This document shows positions 48,739-57,354 of a DNA stretch of 64,000 nt, in pieces. Under the pieces are notes generated by a model. The model saw nothing but the letters and a program-made list of their open reading frames with translations. It was not told where the DNA came from and searched no databases. The position numbers and the translations under genes are program-made. How positions within the stretch are numbered: the stretch's first letter is position 1; each line of letters opens with the position of its first letter. The DNA comes from Cupriavidus oxalaticus (GTDB lineage Bacteria; Pseudomonadota; Gammaproteobacteria; Burkholderiales; Burkholderiaceae), in the NCBI RefSeq assembly GCF_004768545.1, contig NZ_CP038635.1, positions 2,542,001 to 2,606,000 of the forward strand. Direction: 5' to 3'.

Positions 48739-49742
48739 GCCGTACCTCCCGACACCGCGGCGCCGGCGGCGCCAATAATGCCGGCGCGAATGCACGCGCA
48801 AATGCAGGCACAAATGCAGGCACAAGCGCCGAGCCCGCACTGATCATCGCCGCGCACGGCCGGCACTACGTCGTCGAGCTGGCCGACGGCACGCGCATGC
48901 ATGCCTTCCCGCGCGGCAAGAAGAGCGACAGCGCCGTCGGCGACCATGTCAGCGTCGAGCGCGCCGCGGCGGACCAGTGCGTGATCACCAGGGTCCAGGC
49001 GCGCAAGAACCTGCTGCACCGTTCCGACCAGTTCAAGTCCAAGCTGCTGGCGGCCAATATCGACCAGGTCATCATCGTGCTGGCGACCGAGCCGGGCTTT
49101 TCCGAAGACTTGCTGGGACGTGCGCTGGTATCGGCCGAGGCGCTGGAGATCCGGCCCCTGATCGTGCTCAACAAGACCGACCTGCCCGAGCGGCTGGACG
49201 AGGCGCGCCGGCGCCTGGCGCTGTACCGCGAGCTGGGCTATGACACGCTGGAACTGTCGGTGCGCGCCAACCCGGAACAGGCGCTGGCGGCGCTGCAACC
49301 GCGGCTGGCGGGGCTGTCCAGCATCCTGATCGGCCAGTCGGGCATGGGCAAGTCGTCGCTGCTGAACCTGCTGATTCCCGGGGTGGATGCGCAGACGCGC
49401 GAGATCTCGGCCAAGCTTGATTCCGGCAAGCACACCACCACCTTCACGCGGCTGTATCACCTGCCGGCGGACTGGGGCATGGTCGACGGGCGCCATGGTG
49501 CGCTGATCGACTCGCCCGGTTTCCAGGAATTCGGCCTGTACCACCTGAGCGAAGGCATGCTGGAACGCGCCTTCCCCGAGTTCCGTCCGCTGCTGACGGA
49601 GTGCCGCTTCTACAACTGCCACCACACCAACGAACCCGGCTGCGGCGTGCTGGCGGCAGTGGCGTCGGGAGCGATCGCCGAGCGCCGCCACCAGCTCTAC
49701 GCGCAGCTGCTGCACGAGTCCAGCCAGCAGAAGCCGTGGTAA
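48735..49742 (+). CDS. rsgA: Ribosome small subunit GTPase RsgA
   Basis: RsgA is a circularly permuted GTPase that checks 30S maturation. The 335-residue protein shows an OB fold (about 30–100), then G4 NKTD, G1 [12 protein letters not shown] and G3 DSPGFQEF in permuted order, and a zinc finger [14 protein letters not shown]. The first 32 residues are a low-complexity tail with a 12-bp tandem repeat (48777–48824) encoding [12 protein letters not shown] units. ATGA overlap with the upstream protease gene. Confidence 0.96.
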   Translation: MSRTSRHRGAGGANNAGANARANAGTNAGTSAEPALIIAAHGRHYVVELADGTRMHAFPRGKKSDSAVGDHVSVERAAADQCVITRVQARKNLLHRSDQFKSKLLAANIDQVIIVLATEPGFSEDLLGRALVSAEALEIRPLIVLNKTDLPERLDEARRRLALYRELGYDTLELSVRANPEQALAALQPRLAGLSSILIGQSGMGKSSLLNLLIPGVDAQTREISAKLDSGKHTTTFTRLYHLPADWGMVDGRHGALIDSPGFQEFGLYHLSEGMLERAFPEFRPLLTECRFYNCHHTNEPGCGVLAAVASGAIAERRHQLYAQLLHESSQQKPW

Positions 49743-49774
49743 GGTGAATGCGCCTGGGTAACCGGTGAGTCGCC

Positions 49775-50080
49775 ATGAAACTGCTGCTGTACGCCACCTC
49801 GCTGGTTCACGCCGCCCATTGCCAGAATGTGCTGCGGGCCGCCGGCATCCGGGCGGAACTACGCAACACCTGGCTGGGTGGCGCCACCGGCGAGATCCCA
49901 TTCCGGGAAAGTGCGCCGCAGGTCTGGCTGCTCGATGACGACATGGAAGCGCAGGCGTGGGCAGCCCTCAATGCCGCCGCGAACCCGGTGCCAGGGCCAA
50001 GCTGGCAATGCCGCCACTGCCACGAATGGCATGAGGCGCAATTTGGCGCCTGCTGGCGCTGCGGCGCGGCGCGCGACTAG
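49775..50080 (+). CDS. DUF2007-type small protein with C-terminal CxxC pairs
   Basis: A 101-residue cytoplasmic protein. The first 70 residues have the DUF2007 pattern (putative signal-transducing protein: LLYATSLVHAAHCQNVLRAA, QVWLLDDDMEAQ), and the tail WQCRHCHEWHEAQFGACWRC forms a likely zinc ribbon. It follows rsgA by 32 bp on the same strand and may be co-transcribed. Its function is unknown. Confidence 0.78.
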   Translation: MKLLLYATSLVHAAHCQNVLRAAGIRAELRNTWLGGATGEIPFRESAPQVWLLDDDMEAQAWAALNAAANPVPGPSWQCRHCHEWHEAQFGACWRCGAARD

Positions 50081-50113
50081 CGCCGGGCGGCCCTTTCATA
50101 TACGACGCCGGTA

Positions 50114-51106
50114 TCAGCCCACCCACAGCGCCAGCGACACCATGGCGAGCAGCAGCATCCACAGCACCACCGCACGCCATACCAGCCCGACAGCCGACTG
50201 CAGCGTGCGCACGCCTGGCTCGGCGCCGAACTCCGGCGCCGACGGCTCAGGACCGTTGTCCTCTTCCATGCCCGGCGCATAGTCCACCGCCGGGCCGACC
50301 GCGCTGGTACGCAGCACCACGGTGGAATCGTCCTCGGCCAGCGGCGTGCCCAGGCGCACGCCCAGCGCCCCGCCGCCGCTGGCGAGCAGGATGCCGTTGA
50401 CCGCATCGTTCCACTTGCGCGCATGGTTGCGCCACGCATACACCGCATCCTCGAAATTGCCCACGATGGCAAAGCCGATTGCGGTCAGGCGCGAGGGGAT
50501 CCAGTCGAGCAAGTAGAACGCGCGCGCGGCAAAGCGGCCCAGCGCGGGGCTGCGTTCGGTCGACGGCTCGTTCCAGTGGCGGCCGAGGTATTCCGCGACG
50601 CGGTACAGCACCACGCCGCCGGGTCCGATCGGCACCAGGAACCAGAAGAACACGCCGAACACATGCCGGTGCACGGCGATGATCGCCGCTTCCAGCGTGT
50701 GCCGCACGATCTCGGTGACAGGCATATCGACTGTGTCGATGCCGGTCCACTCATGCAGCAGCGTGCGCGCGGTATGGACGTCGTCGCGGTTCAGCGCCTC
50801 ATGGATATCGGTGAAGTAGTGGCTGAACTGGCGGAAGCCCAGCGTCATGTAGAGCACCAGCACGTTCCAGGCGAGCGTCAGCGCCACGCTGATCGATGCG
50901 AGCAGGTAGTGCACCACGACCACTGCCAGCGTCAGCGGCAGCACCACGGTGAACCACGCCAGCGCCGCATCGCGGGGGCGGCCGGTATCGAAGGCATGCT
51001 CGGCGCGGTCGCCCAGCGCGCGCACGATCTCGTGGATCGGGTTGTTGCGGCCCAGGGCGCGGAACTGCTCGGCGATCAGCGCCAGGAGAATAGAAACAAA
51101 GGTCAT
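50114..51106 (-). CDS. CobD/CbiB-like inner-membrane protein
   Basis: A 330-residue membrane protein similar to the CobD/CbiB family of adenosylcobinamide-phosphate synthases (LTAIGFAIVGNFEDAVYAWR, ILLASGGGALGVRLG, YRVAEYLGRHW). Five or six hydrophobic segments are seen. No cobalamin gene is nearby, and such stand-alone proteins in this group may have another role, as with AmpE. The ATG at 51106 (MTFVSILLAL) is chosen because the upstream frame reads as basic low-complexity. Confidence 0.8.
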   Translation of the reverse strand: MTFVSILLALIAEQFRALGRNNPIHEIVRALGDRAEHAFDTGRPRDAALAWFTVVLPLTLAVVVVHYLLASISVALTLAWNVLVLYMTLGFRQFSHYFTDIHEALNRDDVHTARTLLHEWTGIDTVDMPVTEIVRHTLEAAIIAVHRHVFGVFFWFLVPIGPGGVVLYRVAEYLGRHWNEPSTERSPALGRFAARAFYLLDWIPSRLTAIGFAIVGNFEDAVYAWRNHARKWNDAVNGILLASGGGALGVRLGTPLAEDDSTVVLRTSAVGPAVDYAPGMEEDNGPEPSAPEFGAEPGVRTLQSAVGLVWRAVVLWMLLLAMVSLALWVG

Positions 51107-51224
51107 CTTGGTACGGGTGTTCCAAGGGGGGCGCCCCGCCCGATGTGCCGGCGCAGGCGCAATGCATAGCGAGAAGATAGCACAGCGGTACCTGACCCTA
51201 CCCGTTGCGACACAAAAAGCAAAA

Positions 51225-51242
51225 GCCCGCCGGTTGGCGGGC
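51225..51242 (-). terminator. Terminator after the pirin gene
   Basis: GCCCGCC and GGCGGGC pair around GGTT. On the minus strand the stem is followed by TTTTGCTTTTTGTG, a good terminator for the pirin transcript. Confidence 0.85.
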
Positions 51243-51272
51243 AGGATTTTCAAGCGAATCTACGCGTGATGG

Positions 51273-51971
51273 TCAGGGCAGGTCGAACACCAGCACCTCG
51301 GCGTCATCGCCACCAGACAGCGCGACCTCGCCGACCGACTCCAGCTTGGCCGCATCGCCCGCTTCCAGCGCCTTGCCGTTGACCAGCACGCGGCCACGCG
51401 CGACATGGACATAGGCGCGGCGACCCGGCGCGAGGGCCAGCGTGGCGGCCTCCTCGCCATCGAGCAGCCCGGCGTACAGGCGCACGTCCTGGTGCACCAC
51501 CACCGAGCCGTCGGCGCCGTCCTGGCTGGCCACCAGGCGCAGCTTGCCGCGCTTGTCGGCCGCCTCGAAGTGCTTTTCCTCGTAGCCCGGCTCGATGCCA
51601 TTCTGCGCAGGCATGATCCAGATCTGCAGGAAGTGGGTCGTATCGTGCGCGGCGTGGTTGTACTCCGAGTGCCGCACACCGGTGCCGGCGCTCATGCGCT
51701 GCACGTCGCCCGGACGGATCACGCTGCCGTTGCCCATGCTGTCCTTGTGCGCCAGTTCGCCTTCGAGCACGTAGCTGATGATCTCCATGTCGCGGTGGCC
51801 GTGCGTGCCGAAGCCCATGCCCGGCGCGACGCGGTCCTCGTTGATCACGCGCAGCGGCCCGAACTGCACATGCTGCGGATCGTAGTAGTCGGCAAACGAG
51901 AACGAATGATAGGACTTCAGCCAGCCGTGATCCGCATAACCGCGCTCTGCAGACTTTCTGATTTCAATCAT
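51273..51971 (-). CDS. Pirin-family protein (YhaK-like)
   Basis: A 232-residue bicupin. The N-terminal cupin has GFGTHGHRDMEIISYVLEGE with the metal-binding His pattern, followed by HSEYNHA. The length and sequence recall E. coli YhaK rather than the longer pirins. Pirins are iron proteins, some with quercetinase activity, often tied to redox stress. AGGAGGG lies nine bases before the ATG at 51971. It is divergent from a LysR regulator, as yhaK is beside yhaJ. Confidence 0.9.
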   Translation of the reverse strand: MIEIRKSAERGYADHGWLKSYHSFSFADYYDPQHVQFGPLRVINEDRVAPGMGFGTHGHRDMEIISYVLEGELAHKDSMGNGSVIRPGDVQRMSAGTGVRHSEYNHAAHDTTHFLQIWIMPAQNGIEPGYEEKHFEAADKRGKLRLVASQDGADGSVVVHQDVRLYAGLLDGEEAATLALAPGRRAYVHVARGRVLVNGKALEAGDAAKLESVGEVALSGGDDAEVLVFDLP

Positions 51972-52132
51972 TTTGATGGCCCTCCTTGGCCTGTATCCGT
52001 GTCGCCACCGGCATCCGAACTGCCTGGGACCGCTGGATGGCATGTATTGCGTTGTTGATGCTAGGAAGTTTAGGCCCCGACGCGTATATTTACGGGGACC
52101 GCCTTAGAAGCACTCATTCAGTTTTTCTGAAT

Positions 52133-53053
52133 ATGCCACTCTCACTCGAATCCCTCGAAGTCCTGGACGCCATCGAGCGCAAGGGCAGCTTCGCCGCCGC
52201 CGCCCACGAGATGGGCAAGGTGCCCTCCGCGCTGACCTATGTGGTGCGCAAGCTGGAAGAAGACCTAGACGTGCTGCTGTTCGACCGGCGCCGGCACCGC
52301 GCCGAGCTGACCCCGGCCGGACGCGCACTGCTCGACGAAGGCCGCCACCTGCTGCACGCCGCCGACGACCTGGCGCGCCGCGTCAAGCGGCTGGCCACCG
52401 GCTGGGAAGCCACGCTGACCATCGTGGTGGACGACCTGATCAATTTCCGCGCGCTGCTGCCGGTGGTCCACGACTTCTATGCAGAGAACACTGCCACGCG
52501 GCTGCGCTTTGCCAAGGAAGTGCTGGGCGGCGCCTGGGACGCGCTGGTCAGCAACCGTGCCGACCTGGTGATCGGCGGCGCCTACGACGCGCCCAGCACG
52601 CAGGGCTTCCAGATCCGCCCGCTGGGTACGATGCCGTTCGTGTTCGCGGTGGCGGCGCACCATCCGCTGGCCACCGAGGAAGGCCCGCTCACCACCATCC
52701 AGATCGCCAGGCACCGCATCGTCGCGGTGGGCGATACCTCGCGCAACCTGCCCGCGCGCACCCATGGCGTGCTGGCCGGCCAGGACGTGCTGGTGGTGCC
52801 GACCATGCGCGACAAGCTGGAAGCGCAGATCCGGGGCCTGGGCTGCGGCTGGCTGCCGGCGCCGATGGCGCAGCCGCATATCGAGAGCGGCGTGCTGCAG
52901 GCGCGCGAGACCGTCGAGGTGCGCGCCCCGGGCAACTTCAAGGTGGCGTGGCGCACCAGCAACCGCGGCAAGGCGCTGCAGTGGTGGGCCGGCAAGCTGG
53001 AAGACCCGCGCTTGGCGCAGGCACTGCTGCTGCAACCCGAACTCGCCGGCTGA
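52133..53053 (+). CDS. LysR-family regulator, divergent from the pirin gene
   Basis: A 306-residue LysR regulator: winged helix-turn-helix at residues 4–62 ([36 protein letters not shown]) and a substrate-binding domain (about 90–300). It resembles YhaJ. The 161-bp gap to the divergent pirin gene should contain its operator, and it probably controls the pirin gene and itself. ATG at 52133 follows TTTTTCTGAAT, with no clear ribosome site. gluQ follows by 10 bp. Confidence 0.9.
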   Translation: MPLSLESLEVLDAIERKGSFAAAAHEMGKVPSALTYVVRKLEEDLDVLLFDRRRHRAELTPAGRALLDEGRHLLHAADDLARRVKRLATGWEATLTIVVDDLINFRALLPVVHDFYAENTATRLRFAKEVLGGAWDALVSNRADLVIGGAYDAPSTQGFQIRPLGTMPFVFAVAAHHPLATEEGPLTTIQIARHRIVAVGDTSRNLPARTHGVLAGQDVLVVPTMRDKLEAQIRGLGCGWLPAPMAQPHIESGVLQARETVEVRAPGNFKVAWRTSNRGKALQWWAGKLEDPRLAQALLLQPELAG

Positions 53054-53063
53054 GGGTGTCCGC

Positions 53064-53969
53064 ATGGCAGTGACGGCTGCAATGTTTGCCTCGGCGGCCG
53101 GCTACCGCGGCCGCTTTGCCCCCTCGCCGACCGGCCCGCTGCATATGGGCTCGCTGGTCACCGCGCTGGCCAGCTGGCTGGATGCGCGCGCGCACGGCGG
53201 CCAGTGGCTGGTGCGTATCGAGGACATCGACATGCCGCGCTGCGTGCGCGGCGCCGACCAGGACATCCTGCAGACGCTGGCGCGCCTGGGCATGACGCCG
53301 GACGAGCCGCCCGTGTGGCAGAGCCGGCGCGAGGCGCACTACGCCGAGGCGCTGCGCCGGCTCGATGCCGCCGGGCAGCTCTACCCCTGCGGCTGCTCAC
53401 GCAAGGAAATCGCCGATTCGCTGGTGCACGTGCGCGAGCGGCACCAGACGCTGGGCTACCCCGGCACTTGCCGTCATGGCCTGAACGGCAAGCTGCCGCG
53501 CGCGTGGCGCGTGCGCGTGCCGGACGGCCCGGCCGCCACGATCTGCTTTGACGACCGCTGGCAGGGGCGCCAGTGCCAGGACCTCGAGACCGAGCTGGGG
53601 GACTTCGTGCTGCGCCGTGCCGACGGGCTGTGGGCCTACCAGCTGGCGGTGGTGGTGGATGATGGCCTGCAGGGCATCACGCATATCGTGCGTGGCGCCG
53701 ACCTGCTTGACTCGACGCCGCGGCAGATCCACCTGCAGCACCTGCTGGACCTGCCCACGCCGAGCTACCTGCACGTGCCGGTGGTGGTCAACGAGATCGG
53801 GGAAAAGCTGAGCAAGCAGAGCGGCGCGCAGGCGATCGACACCGGCGCTCCTCTGGAGGCGCTGCGCCAGGCTGGCATGAACCTGGGACTGGCGAACCAC
53901 GAAGGCAATGTGCGGGACTGGCTGGCGCGCGCCACGGAGGACTGGCGCCAGCGAATGGCGGCGGCCTGA
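53064..53969 (+). CDS. gluQ: Glutamyl-Q tRNA(Asp) synthetase
   Basis: GluQ-RS places glutamate on queuosine of tRNA-Asp. The 301-residue protein is a truncated GluRS catalytic core without an anticodon-binding domain: [19 protein letters not shown] (HIGH region), zinc ligands CGCSRKE and TCRHG, and EKLSKQSGA in place of KMSKS. The ATG at 53064 lies 10 bp after the LysR stop. The short length is diagnostic. Confidence 0.95.
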   Translation: MAVTAAMFASAAGYRGRFAPSPTGPLHMGSLVTALASWLDARAHGGQWLVRIEDIDMPRCVRGADQDILQTLARLGMTPDEPPVWQSRREAHYAEALRRLDAAGQLYPCGCSRKEIADSLVHVRERHQTLGYPGTCRHGLNGKLPRAWRVRVPDGPAATICFDDRWQGRQCQDLETELGDFVLRRADGLWAYQLAVVVDDGLQGITHIVRGADLLDSTPRQIHLQHLLDLPTPSYLHVPVVVNEIGEKLSKQSGAQAIDTGAPLEALRQAGMNLGLANHEGNVRDWLARATEDWRQRMAAA

Positions 53970-54002
53970 CCCGCAGGCCGCCTCGGGCGGGTCGCCCAAT
54001 CA

Positions 54003-54037
54003 GGACTTAGGACTTAGGACTTAGGATTCAGGACTTG
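54003..54037 (-). repeat. Five heptanucleotide units at the 3' end of rhlE
   Basis: GGACTTA occurs three times, followed by GGATTCA and GGACTTG. The last two units overlap the rhlE stop and final codons, so repeat slippage could change the C-terminus. Confidence 0.85.
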
Positions 54038-55524
54038 CGCGGCACGCCGCCCAGCAGCGCCGCGACCGGGCGCTTGGGCGCCTGGCGGCCACGGCTCAGC
54101 GCGGCGGCGATTTCCTCCGACGGCTTGACCTGCGAGCTGCTTGCGCTGGGCTCGTACGGGCGCGAGAAGAACGGATCGTCGGAAGGGCGGAACACCTGGC
54201 GGCTGCCGCTGTGCTCGTGGCGGCGCGGCCGCTCCTCGTCGCCGCTGCCGCGCGCACGGCGCAGGTCGCCGCGCTGGCGGCGGCGCTCTGCCTCGTCCTG
54301 GCGCGACTTCTCGCCGGTCGGGTCAAAGCCCTCCAGCTTGCCGCGCGGAATGCTGCGCTTGATCAGCTTCTCGATATCGGACAACAGGCGCTCATCGTTG
54401 CCCGGCACGTAGATCGACAGCGCATCGCCGCTGGCGCCGGCACGGCCGGTGCGGCCGATACGGTGCACGTAGTCCTCGGCGCTGAACGGCAGGTCGAAGT
54501 TGATCACGCATGGCATGTCGGGGATATCGAGCCCGCGCGCCGCCACGTCGGTGGCGACCAGCGCATCGATGGTGCCGCTCTTGAAGCCGTCCAGCGTCTG
54601 CATGCGCTCGGTCTGGGTCTTGTCACCATGGATCGCGGCGGCGTTGATGCCCTCGCGCTCCAGGTGCCGCGCCAGCCGCGAGCAGCCGATCTTGCTGTTG
54701 ACGAAGACGATGCACTGGCGCGACTGCGACTGCTCGGCGCGCTGCTTGAGCAGGTGCACCACCGCGGCCTGCTTGTGGCCGTCCTCGACCTGGTACACCG
54801 CCTGGCGCACGTTCTCGTTGGTCGAGTTGCTGCGCGCCACTTCGATGGTGACCGGCTGCTTCAGGTAGCTGGCGGCCAGCCGCTTGATTTCCGGCGAGAA
54901 CGTGGCCGAGAACAGCAGCGTCTGGCGCTGTGCCGGCAGCAGGTTGATGATGCGCTGCAGGTCCGGCAGGAAGCCCATGTCGAGCATGCGGTCGGCTTCG
55001 TCCAGCACCAGCATCTGCACCTGCGACAGGTTGACCGACTTCTGCTGCACGTGGTCGAGCAGGCGGCCCGGCGTGGCCACCAGGATCTCGACGCCGCGGC
55101 GCAGGGCGTCGGTCTGCGGATTCATGTCAACGCCGCCGAACACCACCGTGCTGCGCAGGTCGGTGTGCTTGGCGTAGCGGGCGACGTTGTCGTAGACCTG
55201 GTCGGCCAGTTCGCGCGTGGGCGTCAGCATCAGCGCGCGCACCGGATGGCGCGCCGGCGAGGCGCTGGCATTGGCCAGCGGCAACAGGCGCTGGATGATC
55301 GGCAGCGCGAAGCCGGCGGTCTTGCCGGTGCCGGTCTGCGCGGCGCCCATCACGTCCTTGCCGAGCAGCACGACGGGAATGGCCTGTGCCTGGATCGGCG
55401 TGGGCGTGGTGTAGCCCTGGTCGGACAAGGCACGCAGGATGCGCGCGTCCAGGCCAAAGCTTTCGAAGGTCTGCACCGCGGTCTGCCCGGCGGTGGTGGG
55501 TTCTGGTGCGGTCGTAGTGGTCAT
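54028..55524 (-). CDS. rhlE: DEAD-box RNA helicase RhlE
   Basis: A 498-residue RNA helicase involved in ribosome assembly and RNA decay. Motifs: FESFGLDARILRALSDQGY (Q motif region), AAQTGTGKTAGF, PTRELADQ, TPGRLLDH, DEADRMLDMGFLPDLQ, SATFS, ATDVAARGLDIPD and HRIGRTGRAG. The C-terminal 110 residues are basic and low-complexity. The ATG at 55524 (MTTTTAPEPT) is used; the upstream frame to 55608 is not conserved-looking. It is a second RhlE-type helicase besides the one at 34–36 kb. Confidence 0.94.
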   Translation of the reverse strand: MTTTTAPEPTTAGQTAVQTFESFGLDARILRALSDQGYTTPTPIQAQAIPVVLLGKDVMGAAQTGTGKTAGFALPIIQRLLPLANASASPARHPVRALMLTPTRELADQVYDNVARYAKHTDLRSTVVFGGVDMNPQTDALRRGVEILVATPGRLLDHVQQKSVNLSQVQMLVLDEADRMLDMGFLPDLQRIINLLPAQRQTLLFSATFSPEIKRLAASYLKQPVTIEVARSNSTNENVRQAVYQVEDGHKQAAVVHLLKQRAEQSQSRQCIVFVNSKIGCSRLARHLEREGINAAAIHGDKTQTERMQTLDGFKSGTIDALVATDVAARGLDIPDMPCVINFDLPFSAEDYVHRIGRTGRAGASGDALSIYVPGNDERLLSDIEKLIKRSIPRGKLEGFDPTGEKSRQDEAERRRQRGDLRRARGSGDEERPRRHEHSGSRQVFRPSDDPFFSRPYEPSASSSQVKPSEEIAAALSRGRQAPKRPVAALLGGVPRKS

Positions 55525-55871
55525 GGGTATCGGTGTCTGGCGGGAGGCGAACCCGGCACAAACGGATACGCGTCTGGAACTCATCTCGCCCTGGCTCTCG
55601 GCTGACACCGGGGAGGCGCCGGCGCGGCCATGCCGCTTGCACAGGGCTTGCAGCTTTTGGCCAAGAGAATCAAAGACTTAAATTCTAGCATTTCTGCCGC
55701 TAGAGTGACCAGCATGGGGCGGGTGTGCAGGCGCGCCGCGACACTGCGCGGCCCCCGCCGGGGCGATTTCAAGAAACTGTCACATCGGCAATGGATGATG
55801 CCGGCGGCACCGTTGACAAGGCGAGCCAGAACCGGCCGCGCGGACGCCACCTTCCGACCACCGAGACCAAT

Positions 55872-56009
55872 ATGGACTTCGAGCAATTCCGCCAGACCTG
55901 CCAGCAGTTCCTGCGCACTTCGAGCCAGTTCCTAGGCCTGGCCACCGTCCTGCCCTTGCCGGCGCGGCCGGCGAGTCAGCCGGCCCAGCCTGCACAGCAG
56001 GCGGCCTGA
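55872..56009 (+). CDS. Possible small protein, 45 residues
   Basis: The ORF encodes MDFEQFRQTCQQFLRTSSQF followed by a short hydrophobic part and a Pro/Ala/Gln tail. The first 20 residues are amphipathic. The ribosome site is weak, and I do not recognise a family. It lies in the gap between rhlE and a gene remnant, so it may be chance coding. Confidence 0.3.
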   Translation: MDFEQFRQTCQQFLRTSSQFLGLATVLPLPARPASQPAQPAQQAA

Positions 56010-56049
56010 CAGGGAGATCCGTCCACCACCGGCGCGGCGTCCAGGTGAC

Positions 56050-56112
56050 TCGGTCGCCGCGGATGCCGTTGTCCTGGATCATCTTGCCCCACTTCGTGTA
56101 GCCGCCGCACAT
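56050..56112 (-). pseudogene. Possible remnant of a Bug/TctC-type binding protein
   Basis: The minus strand encodes YTKWGKMIQDNGIRGD, which resembles the C-terminal end of Bug-family tripartite tricarboxylate receptors (…WGKVIRDAGI…). No matching N-terminal part lies upstream and no stop follows, so only a fragment is left. The 56113–56506 stretch beyond it holds no gene I can support, apart from a GC-rich hairpin at about 56155–56184. Confidence 0.35.
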
Positions 56113-56506
56113 GAGGCCTGCCATGGGTCCAGCTGGCCGCCTGGCAAGGAAAAAGCCCCGGTGCCGGGGAGGGCAGCGGGGCTCAAGTGGTAGCGGGGCA
56201 ACCTTTCGATTACCCACGCGGTGATCTTGTCCGATCGCGCCAAGGCCCACATCACCCAAATGCGGGTCGTACGGCCGACAACAGAGCGCCGGGCGCCGCG
56301 CGCCTGGCGTCACCTGTAAAGCCTGTCAATCATCACTCGCACTCGCCCAGCCAGGAATCGGGGTTTTCTCCGAGCGGGTTTCCGCCAGCTTCCAGTCGCG
56401 CCGCGCATGGGGTCTACTGGTATCACATTGATATGGCACAGCCAAGGCGGCACATCGCCGCAGTCAATGGAGCACCAAGACGATTCCAATGACCGGGAGA
56501 CAGACC

Positions 56507-56617
56507 ATGGTGACGAAAAAAGAAGACGCATTCGTACTGAAGAACCTTCTCGCCCTCGCAGCAGTGGAAACCCTGGGCGGCGCGATCGCCCTGGGCATGG
56601 TCTTCCACCTGATCTGA
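56507..56617 (+). CDS. Small hydrophobic protein, 36 residues
   Basis: GGGAG lies seven to eight bases before the ATG at 56507. The product is MVTKKEDAFVLKNLLALAAV followed by ETLGGAIALGMVFHLI: a charged start and a largely hydrophobic remainder that would span a membrane. A GG pair occurs at residues 24–25, but the leader does not match the 13–33 kb peptide family and the piece after it is only 11 residues. Probably a small membrane protein of unknown function. Confidence 0.45.
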   Translation: MVTKKEDAFVLKNLLALAAVETLGGAIALGMVFHLI

Positions 56618-56683
56618 ACCGGCATGCCTGGCGCCGGCGCTGCCACGTCGGCGCGGTGCTCGTTACGACGGCGCCCTGCGACC

Positions 56684-57037
56684 TTACTCGTCGACAATCA
56701 CCTCGAAGCCGCCGTAGATCATCCGCTGACCGTCGAACGGCATCGGGTCCATCCCTTCCTTCAGGCGCGGGTCTTCCATCGCCGCCTTCATGCCGGTGTC
56801 GCGCTTCTCCTTTGACGGCCACACGATCCAGGAGAACACCACCGCTTCATCGTCCTTGCGCTTGACCGCCATGGTGAAGGACGTCACCTTTCCCTCCGGC
56901 ACGTCATCGCCCCAGCATTCCACCACCTTCAGCGCGCCGTGCTCCTTGAACACCGCTGCGGCCTTCTGCGCCACCTGGCGGTAGGTTTCGCGATTGGCCT
57001 GCGGCACGGCCAGCAAGAATCCGTCGATATAGGACAT
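56684..57037 (-). CDS. DUF1428 family protein
   Basis: A 117-residue protein with the DUF1428 pattern MSYIDGFLLAVPQANRETYR, ALKVVECWGDDVPEGKVTSF, VVFSWIVWPSKEKRDTGM and DGQRMIYGGFEVI. The fold is a ferredoxin-like dimer of the ABM/YciI sort, and the function is unknown. GAGGAG precedes the ATG at 57037. A bidirectional terminator (57222–57253) separates its upstream region from the tRNA. Confidence 0.92.
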   Translation of the reverse strand: MSYIDGFLLAVPQANRETYRQVAQKAAAVFKEHGALKVVECWGDDVPEGKVTSFTMAVKRKDDEAVVFSWIVWPSKEKRDTGMKAAMEDPRLKEGMDPMPFDGQRMIYGGFEVIVDE

Positions 57038-57221
57038 GGATTTGACTCCTCTTCGGGTTGAACGGGTGCGAACGGGTTGCATCCGACTACCTTAGTCCAT
57101 CGCTACACGGGCCGAGGTTCCTCCAGGGATCGCGCCCTGCACCCCAACGTGTGGTGTGCTGGCCATTGGAAGCGGCGTTGCCACATGCGGGCTTCTGGAA
57201 GTCACTGGCGACAAAGCAAAA

Positions 57222-57253
57222 AAGGGGTTACGGCGCATTCACCGTAACCCCTT
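57222..57253. terminator. Bidirectional terminator between tRNA(CAT) and the DUF1428 gene
   Basis: AAGGGGTTACGG and CCGTAACCCCTT form a perfect 12-bp stem with an eight-base loop. A-rich flank before and TCTTT after allow termination in both directions; on the minus strand it ends the tRNA transcript. Confidence 0.9.
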
Positions 57254-57265
57254 CTTTAACAGCAT

Positions 57266-57344
<79 letters not shown>

Positions 57345-57354
57345 TTGGAAGCGT

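Noticed and set aside
56507..56617. An eighth member of the double-glycine peptide family
   Set aside because: GG occurs, but the preceding residues lack the LD..xMxAVR pattern, and the core would be only 11 residues.
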